DNA of 41,023 nt from Maricaulis salignorans (GTDB taxonomy: Bacteria; Pseudomonadota; Alphaproteobacteria; Caulobacterales; Aquidulcibacteraceae): assembly GCA_945891505.1 (NCBI GenBank), contig CAMDDL010000021.1, positions 1 to 41,023 of the forward strand, written 5' to 3'. This document shows, piece after piece, positions 33,190 to 41,023 of this stretch (positions are counted from its first letter, which is position 1; each line of letters opens with the position of its first letter). Both the position numbers and the translations under genes were made by a program. Below the pieces are notes generated by a model that ran no database searches, was not told the origin of the DNA, and was given only the letters and a program-made list of their open reading frames with translations.

Positions 33190-33675
33190 CTAACGCGTCC
33201 GCTCAAGCTCAACGCCGGAACAAGCAGCGCCTGGCACCGCGCCGGGCTTTTCAACCCGTAGCCGGACACTCAAAATCCGGTTGTCCGTCAATACGGCTTC
33301 GCAGACTTTTTCGGCAAAAGTTTCAATCAGATGTAAATGCTCACCGGCTGCAACGTTGCGTACATGAGCGACAAGGCTGTCATAATCGACGGTTTCGGCC
33401 AGCTCATCACTGCCAGCACGAACCGATGAACCGACTTGGACCTCCAAATCGACCACCAAAGGCCGCCGCCGTCCCTTTTCATGCGCATAGACACCGCATT
33501 CAGCCTCAACCATCAGACCTTTGACAAAAATCTTGGTCGAGACGGCGCGCGTCAGCGCGGCGTCTTCGCCGTTCGATTGCTCAGAAAACGGCTTGGCAGG
33601 TGGCTTGGCAGGGCGGCGGATCATGCCGCCTTGGCGCATCACAACGCCCAGTTCAGAGGGGCCTGAAGATTTCAT
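33190..33675 (-). CDS. folB: Dihydroneopterin aldolase FolB
   Basis: FolB acts in folate biosynthesis. The core (KIFVKGLMVEAECGVYAHEKGRRRPLVVDLEV; ETVDYDSLVAHV; HLHLIETFAEKVCEAVL; LRVEKPGAVPGA) is complete with the catalytic tyrosine and glutamate. The start at 33675 overlaps the SDR stop by 4 bases but gives about 45 extra N-terminal residues. ATG 33639 or 33624 would shorten it. The gene is second of SDR-folB-nnrD. Confidence 0.88.
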   Translation of the reverse strand: MKSSGPSELGVVMRQGGMIRRPAKPPAKPFSEQSNGEDAALTRAVSTKIFVKGLMVEAECGVYAHEKGRRRPLVVDLEVQVGSSVRAGSDELAETVDYDSLVAHVRNVAAGEHLHLIETFAEKVCEAVLTDNRILSVRLRVEKPGAVPGAACSGVELERTR

Positions 33676-34439
33676 TCGTTGATCCCATCCACATCAGGTG
33701 TACGCCAAATCAGGCTTTGCCCGCCATCAACGGCCATGATTTGGCCCGTTATGGCCTCGGCATTTAACAGAAAGCAAACCGCATCTACCACACTTGCGAC
33801 AGGACTGCCCGTGCCCAACAGCGTTGCATCAACCTGTTTTTGAAAATCCTCCTCAGCTTGACGGATGTTGCGCGCCGTCGGGCCCGGTGCCACGCCATTG
33901 ACGCGCACGTGCGGCGCTAGGGCTTGCGCCAGCGTATGCGTCGCTGTGGCCAAGGCTGCTTTGGATAAGGTGTAGGTAAAAAACTGCGGCGTTAGCTTGA
34001 AGATGCGTTGATCAATCAGATTGACGATGGACCCGGTCTGTCCCTCTGGCAAATCAGCGGCCAAATTGCGCGCCAATTCGCAGGGCACGCGGACATGGAC
34101 ATCGAAGTGGCGATCCCAGCTGGCGCGGGTAAAATCCGATGCCTCATCGCCTTCAAAGATCGACGCATTATTGACCAGCCCGGTAATGGGGGCACCGGCC
34201 AGACTGCTGGCCCGCGTGATCAGGCTGGCGACATCGGCCTCCACCAACAGGTCCGCCTGCAGCGCAAAAGCATTTGCCCCTGCTGCCCGCAGTCGTGAGG
34301 CGGCCGACTCAGCTTGGGCAATCGAGGTGCTGGCATGAAGGATCAAGGTGTGACCTGCCTCTGCCAGCTTTTCTGCGGTGGCAAGGCCAAGGCGTTGGCC
34401 CGCACCAGTTACCAGAATGATTTTGGGGTTGAGTGTCAT
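33672..34439 (-). CDS. SDR oxidoreductase next to folB, possibly a pteridine reductase
   Basis: A 255-residue short-chain dehydrogenase. It has the nucleotide-binding VTGAGQRLGLATAEKLAEAG, the NNAS motif (GLVNNASIFEGDEAS), catalytic YTLSK and the VNGVAPGPT segment. The GAGQRLG form of the glycine motif and coupling to folB recall FolM-type dihydromonapterin/dihydrofolate reductases, so a pterin substrate is likely but inferred. ATG 34439 is preferred to the TTG at 34448. Confidence 0.82.
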   Translation of the reverse strand: MTLNPKIILVTGAGQRLGLATAEKLAEAGHTLILHASTSIAQAESAASRLRAAGANAFALQADLLVEADVASLITRASSLAGAPITGLVNNASIFEGDEASDFTRASWDRHFDVHVRVPCELARNLAADLPEGQTGSIVNLIDQRIFKLTPQFFTYTLSKAALATATHTLAQALAPHVRVNGVAPGPTARNIRQAEEDFQKQVDATLLGTGSPVASVVDAVCFLLNAEAITGQIMAVDGGQSLIWRTPDVDGINE

Positions 34440-34583
34440 GGCAGACAAACTAGGGCACAGACGCTTGTAGGGCCAGCCCTGTTCAAGAGCCTGAAACCAG
34501 TGGACAAGTTCCCCACTGTAAGTCCGACTTTCCTATTCTTCGATAAAGATTTAAGGCCTATATAAGCAAAGTTATTATCTTAA

Positions 34584-36512
34584 ATGTTCTTTTACAATCT
34601 GGTTGCCGCCGTGGATTACTTGCGAACCCTTGATGATATCTTGAGCAACCTGCCGCAGGGCATTCTTGTTCGACGCAAAGACGAAATTCTATTTGCAAAC
34701 AAAGCTGCTGCACGGGTCTTTGGATTTAACAATGTTCGTGAGTTGATGGATTATCGCGCCGTCAACGCACTCATTGGCACGTTCGTACAGCCGCAAACAA
34801 ACCCAGAGCAGCGGTTTGCTTACTTCTCAAACAAGGACGGCGATTTGTTTTTTGCCGATGTGACCGAGCGGGTGATCGATTTTCGAGGCCAGCAAGCGGT
34901 GCAAATTACACTCAATACGCCGCTTCAGTCGACTGAAGATTTGTCAAATACACAAACCTTGGTGGAGCGTTATGCGTTGGCCCTGCGTCACGTTAAGCTT
35001 GGCGTTTGGGATCACGACCGTGTCGCCAACTCCCATTATCTTTCACCATCCTGCCGCGACATTTTGGGCCTTCCCCAGGCAGACTCACGCACATTTCAGT
35101 CTGTATTTGAAGACCTGATTTATCCTGAAGATCGGCCTTTGGTGCGCGCAGCTTGTGCAAAGGCATTTGGCGAACGGATCCCCTATGCTGCGCAATTTCG
35201 AATTATGCGGCCAACGGGTGAGATACGATGGGTGTCGGTGAGTGGCACAAGCATCCATGACAGCGACGGCCTTGTATTGCGCTTTGCCGGTACAATCGTG
35301 GACATCAGCGACCAGAAGCACAAAGAGCGCGAATTGATCGAAGCGCGAAAAACTGCCCAAGCAGGGCTTGAGGCCAAAAACCGCTTTGTATCAGGCCTCA
35401 GTCATGAGTTTCGTACCCCCATTCATGCGCTTATGGCCCTACCGCGACTACTCAAGGAACAAGCAAACCGGCCCGAACTAACAGACTTGGTTGAGGCTTC
35501 TGAATTAGCCGGTGAACACTTATTGTCGCTGGTTGATTCAGCGCTAGACCTTTCGGGGATAGACTCCGGCACGATGGATGTCCGCACTAACCCGTTTCCG
35601 CTCGCCAAGACGTGCATGACAGCCTGTGAGACCATGAATTCGCGGACCGCGGCGCGTCGGATTGACCTTCAACTCGATATAGACCCAGCCGCGCAGGCCA
35701 ATTTCCTCGGCGACGAGAAGCTGTTCCTGCGGACTCTACAAGCCATGTTGCGCCATGCGATTGAGCGCAGTGGGCCCGGTGTCATGAAGACTCGCCTTAG
35801 TTCGGGCGAGAATGGCCATGGTGCCTTGGTCGTTCTCCAAGATGTGGGTGCGCCCTATTCTAGTCTTGAAGCTCGAAGCCTGTTTGAGCCTTTCTCCAGC
35901 ATTCAAACACCCGATAATCCCATCACGCAAAGCAATGGGATTGATCTGCCTTTGGCGCGAAAACTAGCGCGGGCTATGGGCGGCGACGTCACGATTGCCA
36001 AGCGCGGCACCCGCAATGGTTCGATCCAATTTTATCTGCCGCTTGAACGGGTGGCGAGTAATCTGGATGAGCCGATTGGGTCGATCAATCATACCGGCGC
36101 TTTATGCATTTTGGTTGTAGAAGATAATTTGATCAATCAAAGGATCATCGCCGTAATCCTTGAACAATTAGGCCATTCCTGCGTGATTGTTGCTGACGGT
36201 GTTATGTGTCTGGAGACAATCCAGAAAGCCCGCTTCGATGCCATTTTGATGGATTTGCATATGCCCAACATGGATGGCTATCAGGCCACACGCCAGATCC
36301 GGGCTATAGAGGCAGACTTGCAGGCGGTTGATTTTCCAGCGATGCCGATCATTGCTTTGACCGCAGATGCGCGGCCGGAGACGCGCGAAGCCGCCTTTGC
36401 GGCGGGCATGACAGGCTTTTTGAATAAGCCGATCTCAATTCCAGAACTTTATGAGGCTTTAGCCCCAATTGCCGCAGCCTTAGCCGAAGAACCCACAGCA
36501 CAGCGTGGGTAA
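34584..36512 (+). CDS. Cytoplasmic PAS-PAS hybrid histidine kinase with degenerate ATPase motifs
   Basis: A 642-residue soluble signalling protein. PAS 1 spans about 10-110 (LSNLPQGILVRRKDEILFANKAAARVFGF). PAS 2 of the PAS_3 type spans about 130-255 (LGVWDHDRVANSHYLSP; YPEDRPLVRAA; GTIVDISDQKHKERE). The HisKA H-box is FVSGLSHEFRTPIHAL with H274. The ATPase domain is odd: the N-box Asn is replaced (LRHAIERS, about 391), G1 reads DVGAPYSS (about 420) instead of DxGxG, and G2 reads GIDLPL (452-457). The C-terminal receiver is intact (VVEDNLINQ, D557 in MDLHMP, NKPI). No ribosome-binding site is seen; TATTAT lies 6 bases before the ATG, so a leaderless message is possible. Confidence 0.85.
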   Translation: MFFYNLVAAVDYLRTLDDILSNLPQGILVRRKDEILFANKAAARVFGFNNVRELMDYRAVNALIGTFVQPQTNPEQRFAYFSNKDGDLFFADVTERVIDFRGQQAVQITLNTPLQSTEDLSNTQTLVERYALALRHVKLGVWDHDRVANSHYLSPSCRDILGLPQADSRTFQSVFEDLIYPEDRPLVRAACAKAFGERIPYAAQFRIMRPTGEIRWVSVSGTSIHDSDGLVLRFAGTIVDISDQKHKERELIEARKTAQAGLEAKNRFVSGLSHEFRTPIHALMALPRLLKEQANRPELTDLVEASELAGEHLLSLVDSALDLSGIDSGTMDVRTNPFPLAKTCMTACETMNSRTAARRIDLQLDIDPAAQANFLGDEKLFLRTLQAMLRHAIERSGPGVMKTRLSSGENGHGALVVLQDVGAPYSSLEARSLFEPFSSIQTPDNPITQSNGIDLPLARKLARAMGGDVTIAKRGTRNGSIQFYLPLERVASNLDEPIGSINHTGALCILVVEDNLINQRIIAVILEQLGHSCVIVADGVMCLETIQKARFDAILMDLHMPNMDGYQATRQIRAIEADLQAVDFPAMPIIALTADARPETREAAFAAGMTGFLNKPISIPELYEALAPIAAALAEEPTAQRG

Positions 36513-36531
36513 ATCGGCAGGGGCCACTGTA

Positions 36532-36612
36532 CTAGTCTAGGCGCTTGAACTCAATCAGGTTCAAGAGAGCCATGGCACCAGCGGCCAAAACGAGTGCGAG
36601 AATGGCATACAT
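36532..36612 (-). CDS. 26-residue single-pass membrane microprotein
   Basis: A short gene with a strong ribosome-binding site: ATAAGGAG is 8 bases before ATG 36612. The product begins MYAILALVLA, continues hydrophobic for about 20 residues, and ends LIEFKRLD, followed by TAG. One helix with a charged C-terminus suggests a membrane microprotein, N-out or N-in unknown. It lies alone between a convergent kinase gene and a divergent Nudix gene. I do not recognise a named family. Confidence 0.6.
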   Translation of the reverse strand: MYAILALVLAAGAMALLNLIEFKRLD

Positions 36613-36690
36613 TGTGGAAACTCCTTATGTCGTTACTTGTCTCTCTAGCGGCATTGGCACGCGCCGCCAAGTCACCCTATACAAGGCCGC

Positions 36691-37146
36691 ATGCTAAAGT
36701 TTTTGCGTAAAGCTGTGATACATACGTGGTTCCGACTGTCGCGCGGGGCGACCTTGGGTGTGCGGATTCTGGCGATTGACGCCCAAGACCGTGTTTGCTT
36801 GGTGCGCCACACCTATTTGCCCGGCTGGCACCTACCTGGCGGCGGGGTGGAACGTGGAGAACACGCGCTAGATGCGGCCATCAAAGAAGCGCGCGAGGAA
36901 GCAGGCCTGATTATTCGACCTGAAGACTTACGCCTGATCTCCATTCATACCAATTTCGCTTATTTCAAAGGCGACCATATCTTACTCTATCGGGCCGACG
37001 CTTGGACAACCCAGCCAACCGACCGCGCCCATGAGATCGCAGAGCATGGCTTTTTCTCGCTGAGCGATTTGCCAATTGGCACAACCGCAAGCACCCACCG
37101 TCGCCTTTCAGAAGCAAAAGACGGGCTTAGTTCGCCGACTTGGTAG
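36691..37146 (+). CDS. Nudix hydrolase
   Basis: A 151-residue Nudix-fold pyrophosphohydrolase. The Nudix box is GGGVERGEHALDAAI followed by KEAREEAGL, which fits GX5EX7REUXEEXGU with Lys for the first Arg. WHLPGGG precedes it. Its N-terminus (VIHTWFRLSRGATLGVRILAID) is typical of a subgroup in Alphaproteobacteria. Substrate unknown. The 3' end overlaps the convergent serine hydrolase by 20 bases. Confidence 0.88.
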   Translation: MLKFLRKAVIHTWFRLSRGATLGVRILAIDAQDRVCLVRHTYLPGWHLPGGGVERGEHALDAAIKEAREEAGLIIRPEDLRLISIHTNFAYFKGDHILLYRADAWTTQPTDRAHEIAEHGFFSLSDLPIGTTASTHRRLSEAKDGLSSPTW

Positions 37147-38362
37147 AGGCTGTTGGGGATTTTGCTGCGGCCTCTGCATCGATCAAATCTTGGACTTGCT
37201 TGTAAAAGACTTCCCGCGCGGCCCCCTCGGGCCCATCAGTCGCGCGAGTCCAATTGGCGTTGGAGGCAATCACCAACTTGCGCTTGGGATCGATAAAGAT
37301 GCCTTGCCCGAAAATGCCCTGGGCCGACACGCTGCCGTCATCATAAGTCCACCATTGATAGCCATAGCCACGCCCCGGCTCGCCATAATCCATTTTCTTG
37401 GTGGTCGCTTTGGCAAACCAGTCGGCGGGGACCACTTGGGTGTCCCCAATCTTACCGCCAGCTAACACAAATTGCCCCATGCGCGCATAGTCGCGGATTG
37501 CCATCTGCAAACAGCAGCCCGCAATCTCCTGACCCGTGCTGTTGAGGATCCAAGTTGCCTTTTGTTCCATGCCGAACGGCTTCCAAATCTTCTCAGACAG
37601 ATAGGTCGCAAGTGGCTTCTTGGTGGCAGCACTGACCAAAATGCCAACTAAATTGGTCTCGCCAGTGTTATAATTCCAGAACGTACCCGGCGCGTGGGCA
37701 CGAGGTAGTTTGCGCATATAGCTGGTCGTGGCATCAACGCCATCATCAGCCTTTGCAGTGTTGAACTTCGCTACATCCGAGTTTGGGTTTTCATAATCCT
37801 CATTCCACGCAACACCCGACGACATGGTGAGCAATTGCTCCACCGTCACATCGTCATAGGCAGAGCCTTTGAGGCTAGGAATATAGGTTGAGACTTTATC
37901 AGACAGGCTCTTGATATAGCCGTCATGAATGGCGGCGCCCACCAAAGTGGAAGTGTAGGATTTGGCAACAGAGAAGCTTGTCCAGCGACCAGCGGCGTCA
38001 AAGCCGAGGCCATATTTCTCAAACCGGACCTTCCCGTCTTGGATGATGACAATGCCAGACGAACGCTGTGCCTGCATATAACCGTCGATATTCGGGATCG
38101 CTAAGGGTGCGCCAACGGGCAGGTCTGACGCCTTAGGCCCTGCCTCGACCACATGGCTTTTAGCCAAAAAATCCAACCGATCCATCGCCCGAAACGCGGC
38201 ATCGCGCTGGGGAATAGACCAGAACAAAACATCCCTATTGGTCGGCAATTGCGCCAGAACGCCTTTGGTCTCTTTGTCCAAGCCATTGAAAGCAAACGCA
38301 CCCGCACCAACCAAAATGAGCGCAGCGATCCCTAGAACTGGGGCCAAGAAACCTTTTTTCAT
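37127..38362 (-). CDS. Membrane-anchored serine hydrolase, class C beta-lactamase family
   Basis: A 411-residue paralogue of the protein at 458-1756. The N-terminus is a hydrophobic signal anchor (FLAPVLGIAALILVGAGAFAF). The SxxK motif is S131-V-A-K134, and the YxN-type motif is YNTGETNLVG. IHDGYIKSLSDKVSTYIPSLKGSAY and NEDYENPNSD align with the paralogue. An Ala/Ser/Lys tail ends the protein. It is 8 bases after ilvE and may be cotranscribed with it. Activity (esterase, peptidase or other) is not determinable. Confidence 0.87.
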   Translation of the reverse strand: MKKGFLAPVLGIAALILVGAGAFAFNGLDKETKGVLAQLPTNRDVLFWSIPQRDAAFRAMDRLDFLAKSHVVEAGPKASDLPVGAPLAIPNIDGYMQAQRSSGIVIIQDGKVRFEKYGLGFDAAGRWTSFSVAKSYTSTLVGAAIHDGYIKSLSDKVSTYIPSLKGSAYDDVTVEQLLTMSSGVAWNEDYENPNSDVAKFNTAKADDGVDATTSYMRKLPRAHAPGTFWNYNTGETNLVGILVSAATKKPLATYLSEKIWKPFGMEQKATWILNSTGQEIAGCCLQMAIRDYARMGQFVLAGGKIGDTQVVPADWFAKATTKKMDYGEPGRGYGYQWWTYDDGSVSAQGIFGQGIFIDPKRKLVIASNANWTRATDGPEGAAREVFYKQVQDLIDAEAAAKSPTASTKSAN

Positions 38363-38370
38363 GAACGCTC

Positions 38371-39246
38371 CTATGCGTGTTTGCCGCGCACCAGCGCATC
38401 ATAGGTGTGGACCATATCTTCACACACGCGGCCTGGCTGGTAGTGGATGCCAGCAATCTCTTTGACTGGCGTTACTTCTGCTGCGGTGCCTGTGATGAAG
38501 CATTCAGAGAAATTGCCGAGTTCCTCAGGCATGATCGTCCGCTCAACCACTTCATAGCCCTTGTCGCGCGCAAGCCGGATCACGGTCTGCCGCGTGATGC
38601 CATTGAGGAAGCAATCGGGCACGGGGGTATGGATAGCCCCGTCTTGGATGAAAAAGACATTCGCACCTGTGGCTTCGGCCACATGGCCGCGCCAATCGAG
38701 CATCAAGGCATCTGCATAGCCTTCTGCTTCTGCGGCATGCTTTGAATCCGTACAAATCATATAAAGGCCAGCCGCTTTGGCTTCACAGGGAGCCGTCTTT
38801 GGGTCGGGTCTGCGCCATTTGGCGTGGGTCATACGGATCCCGCTCATTTTGTCGGCAAAGTAATTGCCCCATTCCCAAACCGCGACCGCGGCGCGGATCG
38901 TGCTTTGTTGCGCTGACACGCCCATCATTTCGCTGCCGCGCCACATGACCGGGCGGATGTAACAATTCTCAAAGCCGTTGCGGGCCATGGCTTCGGCTTT
39001 AGCCGACTCAATATCTGCCACTGTGAACGCGGGTTTCATCCCCAAAATCTCTGCCGACCGGAACAGTCGCTCCGTATGCAGTAGGCTTTCGAAAATCTGG
39101 CCGTCATAGGCGCGCTCGCCCTCAAAGATCGAGGAGCCGTAATGCAGACCATGGGTCAACACATGCACTTTCGCCTCGCGCCATGGCTTAAATTCGCCGT
39201 CCATCCAGATCCAGCCGTCGCGATCGTCGTAAGGAATGAAAGTCAT
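38371..39246 (-). CDS. ilvE: Branched-chain amino acid aminotransferase
   Basis: A fold-type IV PLP aminotransferase of 291 residues. The catalytic lysine is in CEAKAAGLYMICTDSK, followed by GYADALMLDWRGHVAEATGANVFF and the phosphate-binding GITRQTVIRLA and TGTAAEVTPV. HGLHYGSSIFEGERAY near the N-terminus is a family hallmark. ATG 39246 (MTFIPYDDRDGW) is chosen; the open frame runs to 39327 but the extra 27 residues are atypical. It is divergent from the marR gene. Confidence 0.92.
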   Translation of the reverse strand: MTFIPYDDRDGWIWMDGEFKPWREAKVHVLTHGLHYGSSIFEGERAYDGQIFESLLHTERLFRSAEILGMKPAFTVADIESAKAEAMARNGFENCYIRPVMWRGSEMMGVSAQQSTIRAAVAVWEWGNYFADKMSGIRMTHAKWRRPDPKTAPCEAKAAGLYMICTDSKHAAEAEGYADALMLDWRGHVAEATGANVFFIQDGAIHTPVPDCFLNGITRQTVIRLARDKGYEVVERTIMPEELGNFSECFITGTAAEVTPVKEIAGIHYQPGRVCEDMVHTYDALVRGKHA

Positions 39247-39342
39247 GTGTCTTGCGCCTAGTTCAGTGTATAGGTTTATCAAAGCTTCACAGTCGGTGGG
39301 CTTGAACCCAAATGGGATGAGACGCAATCTCTTGGACCAGCC

Positions 39343-39897
39343 ATGACTGTCAACACCTTACCGAATGCTTTTGCCAGATCAAGCAGCCCTGCCGCAGGCG
39401 GGCCGCGCCTCTATTTGCGCGAGGATGAGCTCGACCTCGGGGTTTCCTTGATTTTCAAGGCGGGTGATTTGCTGAAGGCGGCTACGCAAGAGCAGCGGCA
39501 ACAGTATCACGTGTCTTGGGCAGACGTGCGATGTCTGTGTGAGCTCATAGGCAATCCCCTGCCCGTTTTGAAACTTGCCGCAGAACTAGGACTGAGCAAG
39601 CAAGCGATGCTGAAGACGCTGGATGGGTTGGAATCACGCGCTTGGTTGAACCGCGCGGAAGATTCGCGCGATGGACGGCGCAAGATTGTTCATCTGACAG
39701 CGGAAGGTGCGGCCGTCGCAACAGAATTGGCTTTAGCCATGCGCACGCGTTTGGCTGGTGCTTACCGTATTGCAGGCAGTGAAGCAGTGGCCGGGTGTGA
39801 CAAAGTCCTCTCAACCCTCACAGAATCGTCCGCCGGGCCCGCCGCATCAGCGCCTTCTGGTGCCGCTTTAGCCCCCAAACCCAATAGAGCCCTCTAA
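39343..39897 (+). CDS. MarR-family regulator (PetP-like)
   Basis: A 184-residue winged-helix regulator. The helix-turn-helix is in LKLAAELGLSKQAMLKTLDGLESRAWLNR, followed by the wing DSRDGRRKIVHLTAEG. A Pro/Ala tail ends it. The stop overlaps the next start by 1 base. A MarR gene coupled to an OmpR gene recalls petP-petR, described upstream of petABC in Rhodobacter. Here the pair is about 15 kb from petABC, so the name is only a suggestion. Confidence 0.85.
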   Translation: MTVNTLPNAFARSSSPAAGGPRLYLREDELDLGVSLIFKAGDLLKAATQEQRQQYHVSWADVRCLCELIGNPLPVLKLAAELGLSKQAMLKTLDGLESRAWLNRAEDSRDGRRKIVHLTAEGAAVATELALAMRTRLAGAYRIAGSEAVAGCDKVLSTLTESSAGPAASAPSGAALAPKPNRAL

Positions 39898-40592
39898 TGG
39901 CCCCTCCTGCCCAAGCCAACTTTCCAGCCCATTTACTTGTCGTCGATGATGATGATCGCATCCGCAGCCTCTTGAAGCGCTATCTCAGTGGCCTTGGCTA
40001 TTCGGTAACGGAAGCGTCGGATGCCGCCAGCGCCCGGAAGCTAATGGATGCCTTGATGTTTGATCTGGTTATCTTGGATGTGATGATGCCGGGCGAGGAT
40101 GGCGTTTCGCTGACCCGTTCCGTTAGGGGTGAGCGCGATACGCCCATCATTCTTTTGACGGCCCTAGGCGATCCCAGCCACCGAATTGAGGGCCTCACGG
40201 CGGGAGCGGACGATTACCTCGGCAAGCCCTTTGAGCCAGAGGAATTGGCTTTGCGCGTTGCCGCAATCCTAAAGCGCGCCCGCCCTGCCCCTGCAGCCGA
40301 CATGCTGCTGTTAGGGTCTGTCACTTGGAACACCACCAAGGGTGAGTTGCGCCGCGATGGGGTTTTGGTGCGTTTGACCGATGCTGAACGGGATTTGCTG
40401 GCAGTCTTAGCAGCCAGACCAGGTGCCACCATCACGCGGGAAGAATTGGCGCGCAAAGCAGGTGTGACGGTCGAGCGATCGATTGATGTGCAAGTCACCC
40501 GCCTGCGGCGCAAATTGGAAGATGACCCAGCAGAGCCGCATTATCTGCAGACGGTTCGTGGGCTTGGATATCGGTTGATGCATGATGCGTAA
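39897..40592 (+). CDS. ompR: OmpR-family response regulator (PetR-like)
   Basis: A 231-residue two-domain regulator. The receiver has VVDDDDRIRSLL, the phosphorylated Asp in LVILDVMMPGEDG, LLTA and LGKPF. The C-terminal winged helix has LTDAERDLLAVLAARPGATITREELA and VQVTRLRRKLEDDPAEPHYLQTVRGLGYRL. It overlaps the MarR gene by 1 base and is followed 27 bases on by a sensor kinase, its likely partner. Confidence 0.92.
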   Translation: MAPPAQANFPAHLLVVDDDDRIRSLLKRYLSGLGYSVTEASDAASARKLMDALMFDLVILDVMMPGEDGVSLTRSVRGERDTPIILLTALGDPSHRIEGLTAGADDYLGKPFEPEELALRVAAILKRARPAPAADMLLLGSVTWNTTKGELRRDGVLVRLTDAERDLLAVLAARPGATITREELARKAGVTVERSIDVQVTRLRRKLEDDPAEPHYLQTVRGLGYRLMHDA

Positions 40593-40619
40593 GACTGTTT
40601 TGCGGCAAGGCCTTTTACG

Positions 40620-41023
40620 ATGGACCTAAAGGCGCTGATCCCGCGCGGGCTTTTTGCCCGCTCGCTCCTTATCATCGTCTTACCGGTGGCGATTATGCAA
40701 ATCGTCGTGACCTACTTGTTCTTTGATTTGCATTGGGAACAGGTCAGCAGGCGCTTGAGTGAAGGGGCAGCGGGCGATGTTGCCCTCGTCACCCAACTTT
40801 ATGCCGATAATCCAACGCCTGAAAATCTAGCAGCCATTACCAATTATGCGCGGGCAGACTTACGCCTCTCGGTCGCCCTTCAGAAGCAGGCCAAATTGCC
40901 AGAGCGGGAACGCCTTGCCGTGATACCGGCATTTGACCGGACCTTGCGGCGGGCTTTGTCTGGGTCACTGCGGCAGAAATTCTGGTTTGATACGACGCGT
41001 TATCCCGATTATGTCGACATTCG
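40620..41023 (+). CDS. envZ: EnvZ-like sensor histidine kinase, 5' part only
   Basis: The frame is open from ATG 40620 to the window end, 134 complete codons. The protein begins MDLKALIPRGLFARSLLIIV, has a first transmembrane helix (LLIIVLPVAIMQIVVTYLFF), and then the start of a periplasmic domain (HWEQVSRRLSEGAAGDVALV). The RGLFARSLLIIVLPV opening is typical of alphaproteobacterial EnvZ-type kinases. The kinase domain lies outside the window. CAAGG about 10 bases before the ATG is a weak ribosome-binding site. Confidence 0.82.
   Translation, partial: MDLKALIPRGLFARSLLIIVLPVAIMQIVVTYLFFDLHWEQVSRRLSEGAAGDVALVTQLYADNPTPENLAAITNYARADLRLSVALQKQAKLPERERLAVIPAFDRTLRRALSGSLRQKFWFDTTRYPDYVDI

Overview
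The window looks like a chromosomal segment of a flagellated, aerobically respiring alphaproteobacterium, most likely in or near Caulobacterales. Three things point there. FliX and an FlbY-like protein are present, both typical of the Caulobacter flagellar hierarchy. Full CtrA-type boxes (TTAA-N7-TTAA) lie in flagellar intergenic regions. There is a petABC operon and a MarR/OmpR/EnvZ-type regulatory cluster. The base composition is moderately GC-rich. No tRNA, rRNA, CRISPR array, prophage or insertion sequence was seen.

Layout. 1-457 is non-coding and carries a GC-rich repeat. 458-5194 holds a secreted serine hydrolase, a membrane glycosyltransferase gene interrupted by one in-frame TAG, and two rRNA-modification genes (rsuA, rsmC). 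5304-21592 is a flagellar block: flgB-flgC-fliE (minus), fliO-fliP (plus), fliL-fliM-DUF6468-like-motE-like-large TPR protein (minus), flgF-flgG-flgA-flgH (plus), dksA and fliX (minus), then flgI-flgJ-like-flbY-like (plus). 21811-26044 carries petA-petB-petC (cytochrome bc1, minus), trmL and hemF. 26128-28238 holds an unknown exported protein and two small AT-rich membrane-protein genes. 28295-34439 holds gshA, alternative oxidase, rsmE, ppk2, a GC-rich repeat, nnrD, folB and an SDR. 34584-41023 holds a hybrid histidine-kinase-like protein, a 26-residue membrane microprotein, a Nudix hydrolase, a second serine hydrolase paralogous to the first, ilvE, and marR-ompR-envZ, the last cut by the window end.

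How the genes work together. The flagellar genes encode rod (FlgB, FlgC, FlgF, FlgG, FliE), P- and L-rings (FlgI, FlgH, chaperone FlgA), export gate (FliO, FliP), switch and stator-associated parts (FliM, FliL, MotE-like) and the assembly regulator FliX. The sequence suggests two regulatory tiers. CtrA boxes lie between flgB and fliO and between fliX and flgI. A near-consensus sigma-54 promoter lies before flgF, preceded by two GGCA-N5-TGCC inverted repeats. A third such repeat lies between fliX and flgI; these are good candidates for FlbD-type activator sites. The respiratory genes give a branched chain: bc1 and a bypassing alternative oxidase, with hemF supplying haem precursor.

Most of the window is core-genome material. 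The least explained items are the 1258-residue periplasmic TPR protein tied to the switch operon, the 26-residue microprotein with a strong ribosome-binding site, the histidine kinase with degenerate ATP-binding motifs, the GGCA-N5-TGCC element, the MITE-like repeat present twice, and the stop-interrupted glycosyltransferase.
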